This document shows positions 1 through 6,799 of a stretch of DNA of 12,522 bases, piece after piece. The number at the start of each line of letters is the position of its first letter. Position 1 is the first letter of the stretch. Location of the stretch: positions 3,693-16,214 of the forward strand of contig DEHG01000125.1 in NCBI GenBank assembly GCA_002351795.1, given 5' to 3'. The translations under genes were made by a program, and so were the position numbers. Origin of the DNA: Ruminococcaceae bacterium UBA2806. GTDB lineage: Bacteria; Bacillota; Clostridia; Oscillospirales; Acutalibacteraceae. The notes below the pieces were generated by a model. It made no database searches, was not told the origin of the DNA, and was given only the letters and a program-made list of their open reading frames with translations.

Positions 1-119
1 CAAGTTTTTAGAGATGCCCTTATATATTATTTAATATAAAATAGCAATAAAAATATAAAAAACAATAGTAATAAAGCTATTTTTTAGTCTTAAAGATTAT
101 TATGTGTCATTACCTGAAA
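1..119. other. AT-rich stretch without a gene
   Basis: No convincing coding frame starts or ends here. The stretch is very AT-rich. The only structure I can point to is a weak hairpin, AATAG at 64-68 with CTATT at 77-81, running into a T-tract to 85. It could be a poor plus-strand terminator for a gene lying before the window, but the stem is short and AT-rich. Confidence is low for any function. Confidence 0.3.
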
Positions 120-164
120 CAAAAACAGAAGCGGGGCTGTCACACATATCAGTGCGACAGCCCC
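120..164 (-). terminator. Rho-independent terminator of the DUF6465-type gene
   Basis: On the minus strand, 23 bases after the stop of the gene at 187-549, the arms 164-153 and 144-133 form a 12-bp stem containing one G-U pair. The loop is 8 nt. It is followed by a T-rich run with five consecutive T (complement of 121-132). No T-run follows on the plus strand, so it serves the minus strand. The stem sequence recurs almost exactly in the terminator at 11709-11751. Confidence 0.88.
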
Positions 165-186
165 ATAGGTAATTATGTTTCTTTTA

Positions 187-549
187 TCAGAAGTTTACAA
201 ACTTGCCTTCCTCAACGCCGTTGATTACATAGTAAGCAACATTGTTCTCGGGCTGAACATAAACCTCAAGAGTTTTGATTGCAGCCTTATTGCCCTCAGC
301 CTTATAAGCCTCTTTGATAGAATCAACGATAGAATCTACAGTGGTATTCTTGCCGCCGAACTGGAACTCAACCTTAACAGTTGTTGTTTCCTTGGGAGCA
401 GCAGTTCTTGTTGTTTTAGCAGCAGTTGTCTTTGTCTCTGTCTTAGCAGCCGCAGCCTTTGTTTCCTTTACTTCTGCCTGAGAATCAGCCTTTACAGCAG
501 CCTTCTCAACAGTTGTCTTTGTCTCTTTAACAGTTGCTTTCTTGGCCAT
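187..549 (-). CDS. DUF6465-type protein with histone-H1-like Lys/Ala/Thr N-terminus
   Basis: This 120-residue protein has two parts. Residues 1-55 are low-complexity Lys/Ala/Thr/Glu, with repeated VKET and AAKT-type units, and resemble H1-like or other disordered tails. Residues 56-120 look like a compact domain with alternating beta segments and a helix near 72-92, ending in YYVINGVEEGKFVNF. That ending matches my memory of the DUF6465 family of gut Clostridia, whose function is unknown. The start is supported by AAAGAGGG (complement of 559-566), 9 nt upstream. There is no signal peptide or membrane segment. A near-perfect promoter and a strong terminator make it a well-expressed single-gene unit. 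Nucleic-acid binding by the basic tail is possible but is only inference from composition. Confidence 0.85.
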   Translation of the reverse strand: MAKKATVKETKTTVEKAAVKADSQAEVKETKAAAAKTETKTTAAKTTRTAAPKETTTVKVEFQFGGKNTTVDSIVDSIKEAYKAEGNKAAIKTLEVYVQPENNVAYYVINGVEEGKFVNF

Positions 550-648
550 GGTAAAAAACCCTCTTTCAATGAAATAAAATTAGACTCCTTCAGTACATTC
601 CGGTTTCTCACGGACGGCATTTTGCCGTTGTTTTGTACTACAATTAAA

Positions 649-677
649 ATTATAGCTTTAATTCCACTTTTTGTCAA
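649..677 (-). promoter_or_regulatory. Consensus sigma-A promoter for the DUF6465-type gene
   Basis: Read on the minus strand, TTGACA (complement of 672-677) is followed after exactly 17 nt by TATAAT (complement of 649-654). Both hexamers match the consensus fully. The expected start of transcription is near 642, leaving a leader of about 90 nt. That leader contains a small perfect hairpin, ACGGCA/TGCCGT, at 614-628. A fully consensus promoter suggests high constitutive expression. Confidence 0.85.
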
Positions 678-747
678 ACAATTCCTTAAAAAAAAAATTC
701 TTAATTACAAAAAATAGTTACTTATCCAAAAGCAGACAGATATTTAA

Positions 748-775
748 TTGTAATATTAGTGAGTGTGACTATACT
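748..775 (+). promoter_or_regulatory. Possible promoter for the YtxH-like small gene
   Basis: TTGTAA at 748-753 and TATACT at 770-775 are separated by 16 nt. They lie about 135 nt before the chosen start at 910. Each hexamer is a 4-5/6 match and the spacing is slightly short. AT-rich sequence offers other pairs, so this is only the best candidate. Confidence 0.4.
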
Positions 776-909
776 AATTTTCTTCAAATCCGCATAAACA
801 CAATATATTTACACATACTATTTCTGCCGGCAAAAAATAGTTTCACTGCTATGTGAGGGTATTATTTATGAATGTAAGAACAATGAAAATACTTTGGAGG
901 TTATACATC

Positions 910-1089
910 ATGACAAGAAAAACAGAAAGTATGCTAAAGGGTATAGGCGCAGGACTTGCGGCAGGAATGATATTCGGTGCGGCAGGCACTGCGCTTATGA
1001 CAAGCAAAAGTAAAAGCAAAAAAGTCATTAACAAGGCTGTCGATAAAGTCGAGGATGTTATAGACAATGTAATGGATATGTTTGCGTAA
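910..1089 (+). CDS. Small YtxH-like one-helix protein
   Basis: This is a 59-residue protein. The start at 910 is chosen over upstream in-frame starts because GGAGG at 896-900 lies 9 nt before it, while the GTG near 853 has no ribosome site. Residues 1-10 are polar and basic. Residues 11-30 form a Gly/Ala-rich hydrophobic helix (GIGAGLAAGMIFGAAG). Residues 31-59 are a basic, then acidic, amphipathic tail with KVEDVIDNVMDMF. This layout of a glycine-zipper-like helix followed by a charged helical tail resembles YtxH-type general stress proteins, though it is shorter than most. The family call is by resemblance only. Nothing in the neighbourhood assigns a role. It stands alone, divergent from the DUF6465-type gene and followed by a long hairpin. 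Confidence 0.72.
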   Translation: MTRKTESMLKGIGAGLAAGMIFGAAGTALMTSKSKSKKVINKAVDKVEDVIDNVMDMFA

Positions 1090-1108
1090 AGCGATACTTT
1101 CATTTCAG

Positions 1109-1144
1109 GCAAGGCAGGATATCTGTGAGGATATTTTGCTTTGC
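1109..1144 (+). terminator. Long imperfect hairpin after the YtxH-like gene
   Basis: Bases 1109-1123 pair with 1130-1144 in a continuous 15-bp stem with three G-U pairs when read on the plus strand. The loop is 6 nt (1124-1129). It begins 20 nt after the stop codon at 1089, where a terminator is expected, but the T-tract after the stem is missing. It may be a weak terminator or an mRNA 3'-end stabilizing structure. Confidence 0.5.
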
Positions 1145-1173
1145 TGTAAATTAAGTCAATTCCAGAAAAACAC

Positions 1174-1250
1174 CTTATGTCATTCTGAGCGTCAGCTAAG
1201 AATCTTTAAGATTTCAAACTTTGTTAGGAATGACAAAAGGCATACATAAG
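1174..1250. repeat. Intergenic inverted-repeat element of the TGTCATTCTGAGCG type
   Basis: The non-coding stretch between 1145 and 1290 carries TGTCATTC at 1178-1185, answered by GAATGACA at 1228-1235. Further out, CTTATGT at 1174-1180 is answered by ACATAAG at 1244-1250. Inside is the near-palindrome AATCTTTAAGATT at 1201-1213. The phrase TGTCATTCTGAGCG followed by an AAGAATCTT-like segment is, from memory, a common intergenic repeat in several bacterial phyla, present in many copies per genome. It looks like a small non-autonomous, MITE-like element without coding capacity. Only one copy is in this window. Confidence 0.6.
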
Positions 1251-1267
1251 ATGGGCTGAATAAATTA

Positions 1268-1297
1268 TTGACTAAATATACTGATGTGTGTTAAAGT
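1268..1297 (+). promoter_or_regulatory. Possible extended -10 promoter for the deoxyribosyltransferase-like gene
   Basis: TTGACT at 1268-1273 (5/6 match) precedes TAAAGT at 1292-1297 (4/6 match) with an 18-nt spacer. TG one base before the -10 box gives an extended -10 motif. Transcription would start near 1304, leaving a leader of only about 17 nt before the TTG start at 1321. Confidence 0.45.
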
Positions 1298-1320
1298 ATG
1301 GTAAAACAGAGGTGATAGAT

Positions 1321-1770
1321 TTGAAAAAAATATATCTTGCAGGCTTTGATGTGTTCGCAGACGACGCCCTTGAAAGAGGGAAAAAAATGAAGGAGATTTG
1401 CGCCCGTTACGGTTTTGAGGGTCTTTATCCGCTTGATAATGAATGCAGCGGCGCAGAGGATATATTCAGGGCAAATACGGAGCTTATCCGTAAATGCGAT
1501 ATAATAGCAGCAAATGTAAATCCTTTCAGAGGGCATGAACCCGACAGCGGAACTGCATTTGAAATTGGCTATGCATGTGCTCTCGGAAAGATCATATATT
1601 GCTATGCTGCGGATATGAGTACGCTAAGGGAAAGGCTCGGAGCTTTTGATAATGAAGGCTATGCCGTTGAAGATTTCGGTCTGCCATGCAATCTTATGAT
1701 ATCCGTGCCTGCTAAAATGGTCAAAGGAAACTTTGAAGACTGTATAAAAATAATAGCCAAACAATGCTAA
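1321..1770 (+). CDS. Nucleoside 2-deoxyribosyltransferase-like enzyme
   Basis: This 149-residue cytosolic protein belongs by motif to the nucleoside 2-deoxyribosyltransferase family. That family moves deoxyribose between purine or pyrimidine bases, or hydrolyses deoxynucleoside 5'-monophosphates, in salvage and nucleotide-pool cleaning. Visible motifs are KKIYLAGFDVF at the N-terminus, an IIAANVNPFRG strand-loop at 61-71, and the signature EPDSGTAFEIGYACALGK at 73-90. Glu81 in that signature is the expected nucleophile. The length fits the family. The start is taken as TTG at 1321 because AGAGGTGAT at 1308-1316 is correctly spaced for it. The ATG at 1288 would precede the likely transcription start. 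Exact substrate cannot be read from sequence, and it could be a nucleotide hydrolase instead. Confidence 0.87.
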   Translation: MKKIYLAGFDVFADDALERGKKMKEICARYGFEGLYPLDNECSGAEDIFRANTELIRKCDIIAANVNPFRGHEPDSGTAFEIGYACALGKIIYCYAADMSTLRERLGAFDNEGYAVEDFGLPCNLMISVPAKMVKGNFEDCIKIIAKQC

Positions 1771-1778
1771 TCCTATTA

Positions 1779-1797
1779 TTATTCTTTATTAGAATAA
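1779..1797 (+). terminator. Weak AT-rich hairpin after the deoxyribosyltransferase-like gene
   Basis: TTATTCT at 1779-1785 is mirrored by AGAATAA at 1791-1797 around a 5-nt loop, 8 nt after the stop codon. The stem has only one G-C pair and lacks a clean T-tract. It may be a leaky terminator or only AT-rich symmetry. Confidence 0.3.
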
Positions 1798-1826
1798 ATA
1801 TGCAGTCTGATTATTATATAATTAAT

Positions 1827-1862
1827 CTGTAATGCTGTAAAAAAACAGCTGTAAAACTGTAT
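1827..1862 (+). promoter_or_regulatory. Repeated CTGTAA motif and alternative hairpins before the CorC-like gene
   Basis: CTGTAA occurs at 1827, 1835 and 1849, with CTGTAT at 1857, giving start-to-start steps of 8, 14 and 8 nt. Two mutually exclusive hairpins are possible: GCTGT 1834-1838 with ACAGC 1845-1849, or ACAG 1845-1848 with CTGT 1857-1860. The array ends at the ribosome site GGAG (1864-1867). It could be an operator or a leader structure. No known riboswitch fold was recognised, and the region is too short for an M-box magnesium riboswitch. Confidence 0.3.
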
Positions 1863-1875
1863 TGGAGTGATTTAT

Positions 1876-3144
1876 TTGGATCCCTGGCTTATGGTCGTAC
1901 TGATTGCAGCTCTGGTCATGCTTTCCGCATTTTTTTCATCTACCGAAACAGCCTTTTCGTCTGTCAGCAGAATAAGGCTCAAAAATATAGCCGACAACGG
2001 AGATAAAAGGGCAAAAAAAGCGCTGTACATAGTCGATCATTATGACAAGGCACTGTCTACCATCCTTGTCGGAAATAATATTGTAAATATCGCAAGCTCA
2101 GCGCTTGCAACCTTGCTTTTTGTATCATTTCTGGGAGATGCAATGGGTACTCTTATGAGTACTATCGTTCTGACAATAGTAGTGCTGATCTGCGGAGAGG
2201 TCCTTCCAAAAAATATTGCAATAGAAAACAATGTTAAGATGTGTCTTTCCTTTGCGGGGATACTAAAAGTACTGATGATACTGCTTACGCCTGTTACCTT
2301 TCTTTTATTGAAGCTTACCGATCTTGTAAAAAAGATTTCAAGCAAAAACAAGAAAAAAAGCCCCAGCGTAACTGAGGACGAGCTTAAATACATAGTAGAA
2401 AGCATTGAAGAGGAAGGCGTACTTGAGGAACAGGAAAGTGAGCTTGTACAGTCTGCTCTTGAATTTGACGAAAAAACCGCTTATGATATCCTTACTCCGA
2501 GAGTAGATATGACTGCCGTCAATATTGACGATGATCCCGGAAAGATCAAAGATGTAATTATGAAGGAGCGTTTTTCACGCATACCCGTTTACAAGGATAA
2601 TATCGACAATATCATAGGTATACTTCATTCGAGAGATTTTCTTGAAGCGCTTCTTGTAGGAAGTCAGCCCGATATCAAAAATCTTATACAGCCTGCGTTT
2701 TTTATTTACAGAAGCAAAAAGCTTTCAGCATTGCTTGCGGATTTCAAGCATAAGAAGCTGCATATTGCTGTTGTCACGGATGATTACGGAGGGACACTTG
2801 GTATCGTTACGATGGAGGATCTGCTTGAACAGATAGTCGGAGATATCTGGGACGAGGATGAAGAAATAGAACACAAGTTCAAAAAACTCGGTGAAAACAA
2901 ATATGAGATCAGCGGCGATATGAATATTGATGATATGCTGGAGCTGCTTGAAAAGGACGATAAATACATCCGTTCCGACAGCAAATCTGTAGGCGGCTGG
3001 GTGATAGAACAGATCGGGGATATTCCGGAAACAGGGTCGTCTTTTGAATATAAAGATCTGTCCGTTACAGTCGGTGAAATGGAGGATCAGCGTATAACAA
3101 GCATCACTATTATCTGCAAAGAGAATTCTGAAAATGCCGAATAA
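1876..3144 (+). CDS. CNNM/CBS-pair/CorC-HlyC membrane transporter
   Basis: This 422-residue inner-membrane protein has the full three-part layout of the hemolysin-C/CorC family. Residues 1-150 are the CNNM (DUF21) domain with about four hydrophobic segments and its signatures FFSSTETAF (20-27), VGNN (65-68) and GEVLPKN (107-113). Residues about 195-325 are a CBS pair starting with the LTPRVDM loop (206-212), with a long acidic stretch DIWDEDEEIEH to 333. Residues about 340-415 are the CorC_HlyC domain. Relatives export or regulate magnesium or cobalt; 'hemolysin' is a historical name. The start is taken as TTG at 1876, properly spaced from GGAGTG at 1864-1869; the in-frame GTG at 1867 lies inside that ribosome site. 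The end overlaps the next gene by 11 nt. The ion and direction of transport are not visible. Confidence 0.9.
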   Translation: MDPWLMVVLIAALVMLSAFFSSTETAFSSVSRIRLKNIADNGDKRAKKALYIVDHYDKALSTILVGNNIVNIASSALATLLFVSFLGDAMGTLMSTIVLTIVVLICGEVLPKNIAIENNVKMCLSFAGILKVLMILLTPVTFLLLKLTDLVKKISSKNKKKSPSVTEDELKYIVESIEEEGVLEEQESELVQSALEFDEKTAYDILTPRVDMTAVNIDDDPGKIKDVIMKERFSRIPVYKDNIDNIIGILHSRDFLEALLVGSQPDIKNLIQPAFFIYRSKKLSALLADFKHKKLHIAVVTDDYGGTLGIVTMEDLLEQIVGDIWDEDEEIEHKFKKLGENKYEISGDMNIDDMLELLEKDDKYIRSDSKSVGGWVIEQIGDIPETGSSFEYKDLSVTVGEMEDQRITSITIICKENSENAE

Positions 3145-4093
3145 AAATACGATCAGATATCTGAGCAGGATAAGAAAAAGGATCAGCTTATATTTTGTTA
3201 TATCAATGGTTTTTCTGCTCTGTGTACCGCTGCTGCTTTTTCTGTCATTAAGCGACAGCGGCAGAAAACTCAGCGCTCAGATAATGCGTTCTGCCGATGC
3301 AGAGGATTATATGATCCCGGCTCTGAGCTATCCTTTTTCTGTTCATTTCATTGATGTGGGCTGCGGAGACTGTATTCTTATCATGCAGGATGATACAGTA
3401 ATACTTGCTGACTGCGGTTCCTTTTCAGCGGACGGCAGGGTATCAAAATATCTGAAAAAGCTTGGAGTGGATCATATTGATCTGTTTGCAGCCACCCATA
3501 CAGACTCCGATCATATAGGTGACTTTGAAGATATCGCAAGGAATTTTTCTATAGGGAAGATCTGGCTGCATGATTTCTGCCGTAAAAGCTATGAAAGCTG
3601 CAGTGCGGATGAAAAGATATTTTATGACTCGATAAAAGAGATGAATATTCCTGTAGAATCGCCTGGAATAGGCAAATATATGTTTGACAATTTTTCCATT
3701 GAGGTATTATCGCCGTTTATAAATCTGAAAAATGAAAATGAAAATTCGCTTGTAATGCGGATATGCTACCAGGGATATTCATTCCTGCTAATGGGAGATG
3801 CAGGCAGTGCAACAGAAAAAAGACTGCTCAAAACCAATGCCTTGATTCATTCCGATATTCTGAAAGCGGGGCATCACGGGAGCAGCGGCGGCACGACAGA
3901 CAGTTTTTTAGCCGGGGTAACACCTGTCTGCACTGTTATTTCCGCAGGCGAGGAAAACAAAGATCTGCCGTCGAGGAAATGCATTGACCGTATTGAAAAA
4001 AGCGGCAGTCAGATACTGCGGACAGATATTGACGGTACGATAATAATTGTTTATGACAACGGCAGACTTACATACATCAAGCAAAAGCAATGA
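3134..4093 (+). CDS. Membrane-anchored ComEC-like metallo-beta-lactamase-fold hydrolase
   Basis: This is a 319-residue protein. Residues 1-18 are basic, residues 19-40 form one hydrophobic helix (signal anchor), and the rest is a soluble domain probably outside the membrane. The domain matches the hydrolase part of the DNA-uptake protein ComEC. It has FIDVGCGDC at 72-80, the metal site THTDSDHIGD at 121-130 (HxDxDH, with Asp in the second position as in ComEC relatives), NSLVMRI at 204-210, LMGDAG at 219-224 and KAGHHGSSGG at 244-253. The channel-forming Competence domain of full ComEC is absent. The ATG lies inside the end of the CorC-like gene and has only a weak ribosome site, so translational coupling is likely. 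The substrate is unknown; an extracellular nuclease or phosphodiesterase is plausible by family only. Confidence 0.87.
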   Translation: MPNKNTIRYLSRIRKRISLYFVISMVFLLCVPLLLFLSLSDSGRKLSAQIMRSADAEDYMIPALSYPFSVHFIDVGCGDCILIMQDDTVILADCGSFSADGRVSKYLKKLGVDHIDLFAATHTDSDHIGDFEDIARNFSIGKIWLHDFCRKSYESCSADEKIFYDSIKEMNIPVESPGIGKYMFDNFSIEVLSPFINLKNENENSLVMRICYQGYSFLLMGDAGSATEKRLLKTNALIHSDILKAGHHGSSGGTTDSFLAGVTPVCTVISAGEENKDLPSRKCIDRIEKSGSQILRTDIDGTIIIVYDNGRLTYIKQKQ

Positions 4094-4110
4094 ACAGCTG
4101 TATAAAATAG

Positions 4111-4156
4111 GGAAACCATAAGACAGGATAAAACTTGTCTTATGGTTTCCATTTTT
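4111..4156 (+). terminator. Perfect 15-bp terminator hairpin between convergent genes
   Basis: Bases 4111-4125 are perfectly complementary to 4136-4150 around a 10-nt loop. On the plus strand the stem is followed by ATTTTTAT, 17 nt after the stop of the ComEC-like gene. On the minus strand it is followed by CTATTTTATA, so the same stem can also end transcription of the zinc-ribbon gene whose stop is at 4199. It is best read as a bidirectional terminator, stronger on the plus strand. Confidence 0.9.
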
Positions 4157-4198
4157 ATGTCATATATCTGAAATGCAGTTTTGATATGCTATTATGTA

Positions 4199-6658
4199 TC
4201 AGACAGCAGAATTGAAAATATCGCCCAATTTAGTATCAACTGAAATTGAAGAAAGAATGATCTCCTTGCCTGTATTGCTTTGACTGCTTTTTGTAATAAT
4301 ATTGCCATCCTCTGTTACACAGAAATCACTGAGTTTTTCTGCAAGATAGTCTGAGTAATAGTAATCGAATGCATCGCCGATAGTTGAATTGTCAGCGGCG
4401 CTTTTCCTTTCGCTTGCAGAAGCTTCCTTATTGGGCAGACCTGATATTTGAGGATAATTATCTTTTGTTATCGTGCCTGAGCTTACGCCGGAATAATAGG
4501 TCTTGAGCAATGACTCAGTAATGGCTGCATCATAATCGCTTACATCATTCTGACTGTATGCAGAGCTGTTTTCATCATAGCTGTAATTGTAGTCATCATA
4601 GTTGAAAGAATAATCATTATACTGGGGCTGCGGAGTATATCCTCCGCCTATATACGGGATCATGTCTTTGAATGCTTTATCATATTCCTGCTTTGTTAAT
4701 TTCAGATAGTTCTTTGCGCCAGCTGTATTAACGGCTGCAGGAGCAGTATTTGAAAAGTCAATCGACAGTGAGAGCTTCATATATTCGTTGTTTATGATAT
4801 CGTCAAGCTTCAGATGCATTGATTTTTCTGTAAAATCAGCCTCACCGGTATAGGAAACACTCATACCGTTCTGACCTGAACCGGCTGTAGCTTTGAATTT
4901 CTTTGTACTGCGGTTGTATTCAAAGCTTGCTGTAATACTTTGTTTCTTCGGTTCATTTTCAGCGGGCTGAACATCTGTCATATTGATCTGAGGCTCAGGT
5001 GAAGTCATATCGACAGAAAGATCATACTTAACAACTGTTCCGTTATCACTTTTGACAAGCTTTGCAGAAATACTTTTCTCCTGCCCGTCAGAATCCTTGC
5101 CTGTAAGCTTGGCGCATATCATGTTATCGGGTGCTTTAAGAAAATCTGCATAGAAATGCATATCGCTGTTTTTATCCGAACCCGTGATATCAGCTTCATT
5201 TTTTATTACAGAATGGTTATCCTTGTCAAGATAGATCCTGATCGTAACTTTAAGATCATTGTCTGCATTTGAGTCAAAAGAGTTAATAGCTTCTTCAAAT
5301 GATTTTTTCAGAGCTTCCTTGGAATCAGCCTTCTGCTTAGAATCCGTTATTGTTTTATCAAGGTAGGACTCAAGTTCGGGTATGATATCATTCAGAGTCT
5401 TTTTAAGGCTGTTCTTATCAAAACTATAGGTTATAACATCAGCAGATATCTCTGACGTTTTTTGTCCGTTGCTTATTATCGCCGTTCCGTCGGTAACATT
5501 TGAATTACCGTTTGTCTCGATTATCTTTGTTATCCTTTCAATAGTTTCAGTAAGCGCAGATTTCTCTGTATACTTTGTGGTAATCTGCTTTACTGCTGTT
5601 TCATATGCGTCAACAAAGTTGTTGAAAGACTGCTTATCCTTGAATAAAAGAACATTGTCATTATCGGGAGAAAATATGGAATTGCTTATATCCTGTCTGA
5701 AATTCTTGTTATCAATATAATATTTGCCGTTTTTGGATGCTATATTATAATTCAGGAAAAGCTTTTCGGGATCCAAATTCATTTCAATAAAGGTACTATC
5801 TCCGTTACCTGATGCGGCATTTCCGATTGTCGCCGTTGAAAGAAGTTTTCCTCCGTCAACCTTCAGATAGTATCTTCCGGCTTTTTTGTCATATCCGTAC
5901 TGAGCCTTTACATCAATATTGGTGTTGCTTTGATTATAGTCGGATTTGATAGCACCGGTTGCATTAAGATTTAATGTTCCTTGTGTTGCTGCATTTTTAA
6001 GTAAAGTATAGATCGGATCATCGGAGTCGTTTTCATCAAGATATACTTTGTATGAAGCTATGGCAGCCTTTGTAGGATTGTTTACAATATAATCATGCGC
6101 CAATTTTTTTCGGATAAAAATAAAAGCAACAATACCTATCGCTATAATGAGTAAAACGGATATTGCAATAATGATTATTTTCTTTGGTGAAGCAGGTTTT
6201 TTGGTTTTTACTTCTGTTGTCGGAGAATAATTGTTCGTTATCGGTAATGTACCGTTGTATGCTCTTGCCTGCTGATCAAAGCTCTGTTGTGGATTATAGC
6301 TACTCATCTGTGAGGCTGCCGGCTGCTGAAAACCATCGTTTTGTATCGGCATCTGATAACTGCCTATAGGGTAAGATTCAGGCTGCTGCGGCTGATAGCC
6401 CCCCATAGGAGGAGACTCAGGCTGCTGCGGCTGATAATCGCCCGCTACAGAAGAAGCCGGATATTCATTTTCGCTTTGATTTTGGTTCGGGAAAGAGGGC
6501 GGATAGCTGAAATTCTGTTCATTATCAGAAATCGTATTATCATAGCCCGAATCTGTAGCGGGTGTTGATGATTTATTCTCTGTTGGGATCATTAAACCAC
6601 ATTCAATACAGAATTTCTGAGAGGGTTCAATTTTGCTTCCGCAGTTAGGACAAAACAT
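4199..6658 (-). CDS. Zinc-ribbon, single-pass membrane protein with large extracellular region
   Basis: This 819-residue protein has an unassigned role. Residues 1-21 are a zinc ribbon with CPNC (3-6) and CIEC (17-20). Residues about 25-150 are a Ser/Gln/Pro/Tyr-rich linker containing two adjacent 13-residue units beginning YQPQQPES (75-87 and 88-100). Residues 161-182 are one strongly hydrophobic helix between basic flanks, implying the zinc ribbon is cytoplasmic. The remaining residues are mostly polar with many beta-prone stretches (repeated DxxxK, ITGSDKNSD-like segments), resembling lipoprotein-type beta repeats. Residues 674-710 are very rich in Tyr, Asn and Asp. Residues 711-819 look like a separate small domain. 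The start is supported by AGGAG (complement of 6666-6670), 7 nt upstream. Zinc-ribbon/linker/helix proteins of this sort are common in Firmicutes. A sensing or envelope role is guesswork. Confidence 0.85.
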   Translation of the reverse strand: MFCPNCGSKIEPSQKFCIECGLMIPTENKSSTPATDSGYDNTISDNEQNFSYPPSFPNQNQSENEYPASSVAGDYQPQQPESPPMGGYQPQQPESYPIGSYQMPIQNDGFQQPAASQMSSYNPQQSFDQQARAYNGTLPITNNYSPTTEVKTKKPASPKKIIIIAISVLLIIAIGIVAFIFIRKKLAHDYIVNNPTKAAIASYKVYLDENDSDDPIYTLLKNAATQGTLNLNATGAIKSDYNQSNTNIDVKAQYGYDKKAGRYYLKVDGGKLLSTATIGNAASGNGDSTFIEMNLDPEKLFLNYNIASKNGKYYIDNKNFRQDISNSIFSPDNDNVLLFKDKQSFNNFVDAYETAVKQITTKYTEKSALTETIERITKIIETNGNSNVTDGTAIISNGQKTSEISADVITYSFDKNSLKKTLNDIIPELESYLDKTITDSKQKADSKEALKKSFEEAINSFDSNADNDLKVTIRIYLDKDNHSVIKNEADITGSDKNSDMHFYADFLKAPDNMICAKLTGKDSDGQEKSISAKLVKSDNGTVVKYDLSVDMTSPEPQINMTDVQPAENEPKKQSITASFEYNRSTKKFKATAGSGQNGMSVSYTGEADFTEKSMHLKLDDIINNEYMKLSLSIDFSNTAPAAVNTAGAKNYLKLTKQEYDKAFKDMIPYIGGGYTPQPQYNDYSFNYDDYNYSYDENSSAYSQNDVSDYDAAITESLLKTYYSGVSSGTITKDNYPQISGLPNKEASASERKSAADNSTIGDAFDYYYSDYLAEKLSDFCVTEDGNIITKSSQSNTGKEIILSSISVDTKLGDIFNSAV

Positions 6659-6768
6659 AAAATCACTCCTTAATAATATATTGAAGTCACACTAAAGAAA
6701 AACCTTTTTCCTTAACATGAAACTTATCGGAAAACACTGTTTTAAATTCGATACAGCGTTCTGTTTAT

Positions 6769-6797
6769 ATTATATCAGAAATCAATATAATTTGGAA
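6769..6797 (-). promoter_or_regulatory. Extended -10 promoter for the zinc-ribbon gene
   Basis: On the minus strand TATAAT (complement of 6769-6774) is preceded by TGA, an extended -10 motif. TTCCAA (complement of 6792-6797) lies 17 nt upstream as a weak -35. Transcription would start near 6761, giving a leader of about 100 nt. Confidence 0.6.
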
Positions 6798-6799
6798 TG

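Noticed and set aside
175..717. Plus-strand 180-codon frame rich in Ser, Cys and Leu
   Set aside because: It is antisense to the DUF6465-type gene, has low-complexity composition caused by the Lys/Ala/Thr codons opposite, and has no ribosome site.
3134..4093. Competence gene comEC
   Set aside because: Only the hydrolase domain is present behind a single membrane anchor; the channel-forming Competence domain is missing.
6378..6436. Short direct repeat as a CRISPR or tandem array
   Set aside because: There are only two copies with a 39-bp period, in frame inside the zinc-ribbon gene; it is an internal protein repeat.
6341..6568. Plus-strand Arg-rich 75-codon frame
   Set aside because: It is a shadow of the Gln/Pro linker codons of the zinc-ribbon gene, with no ribosome site.
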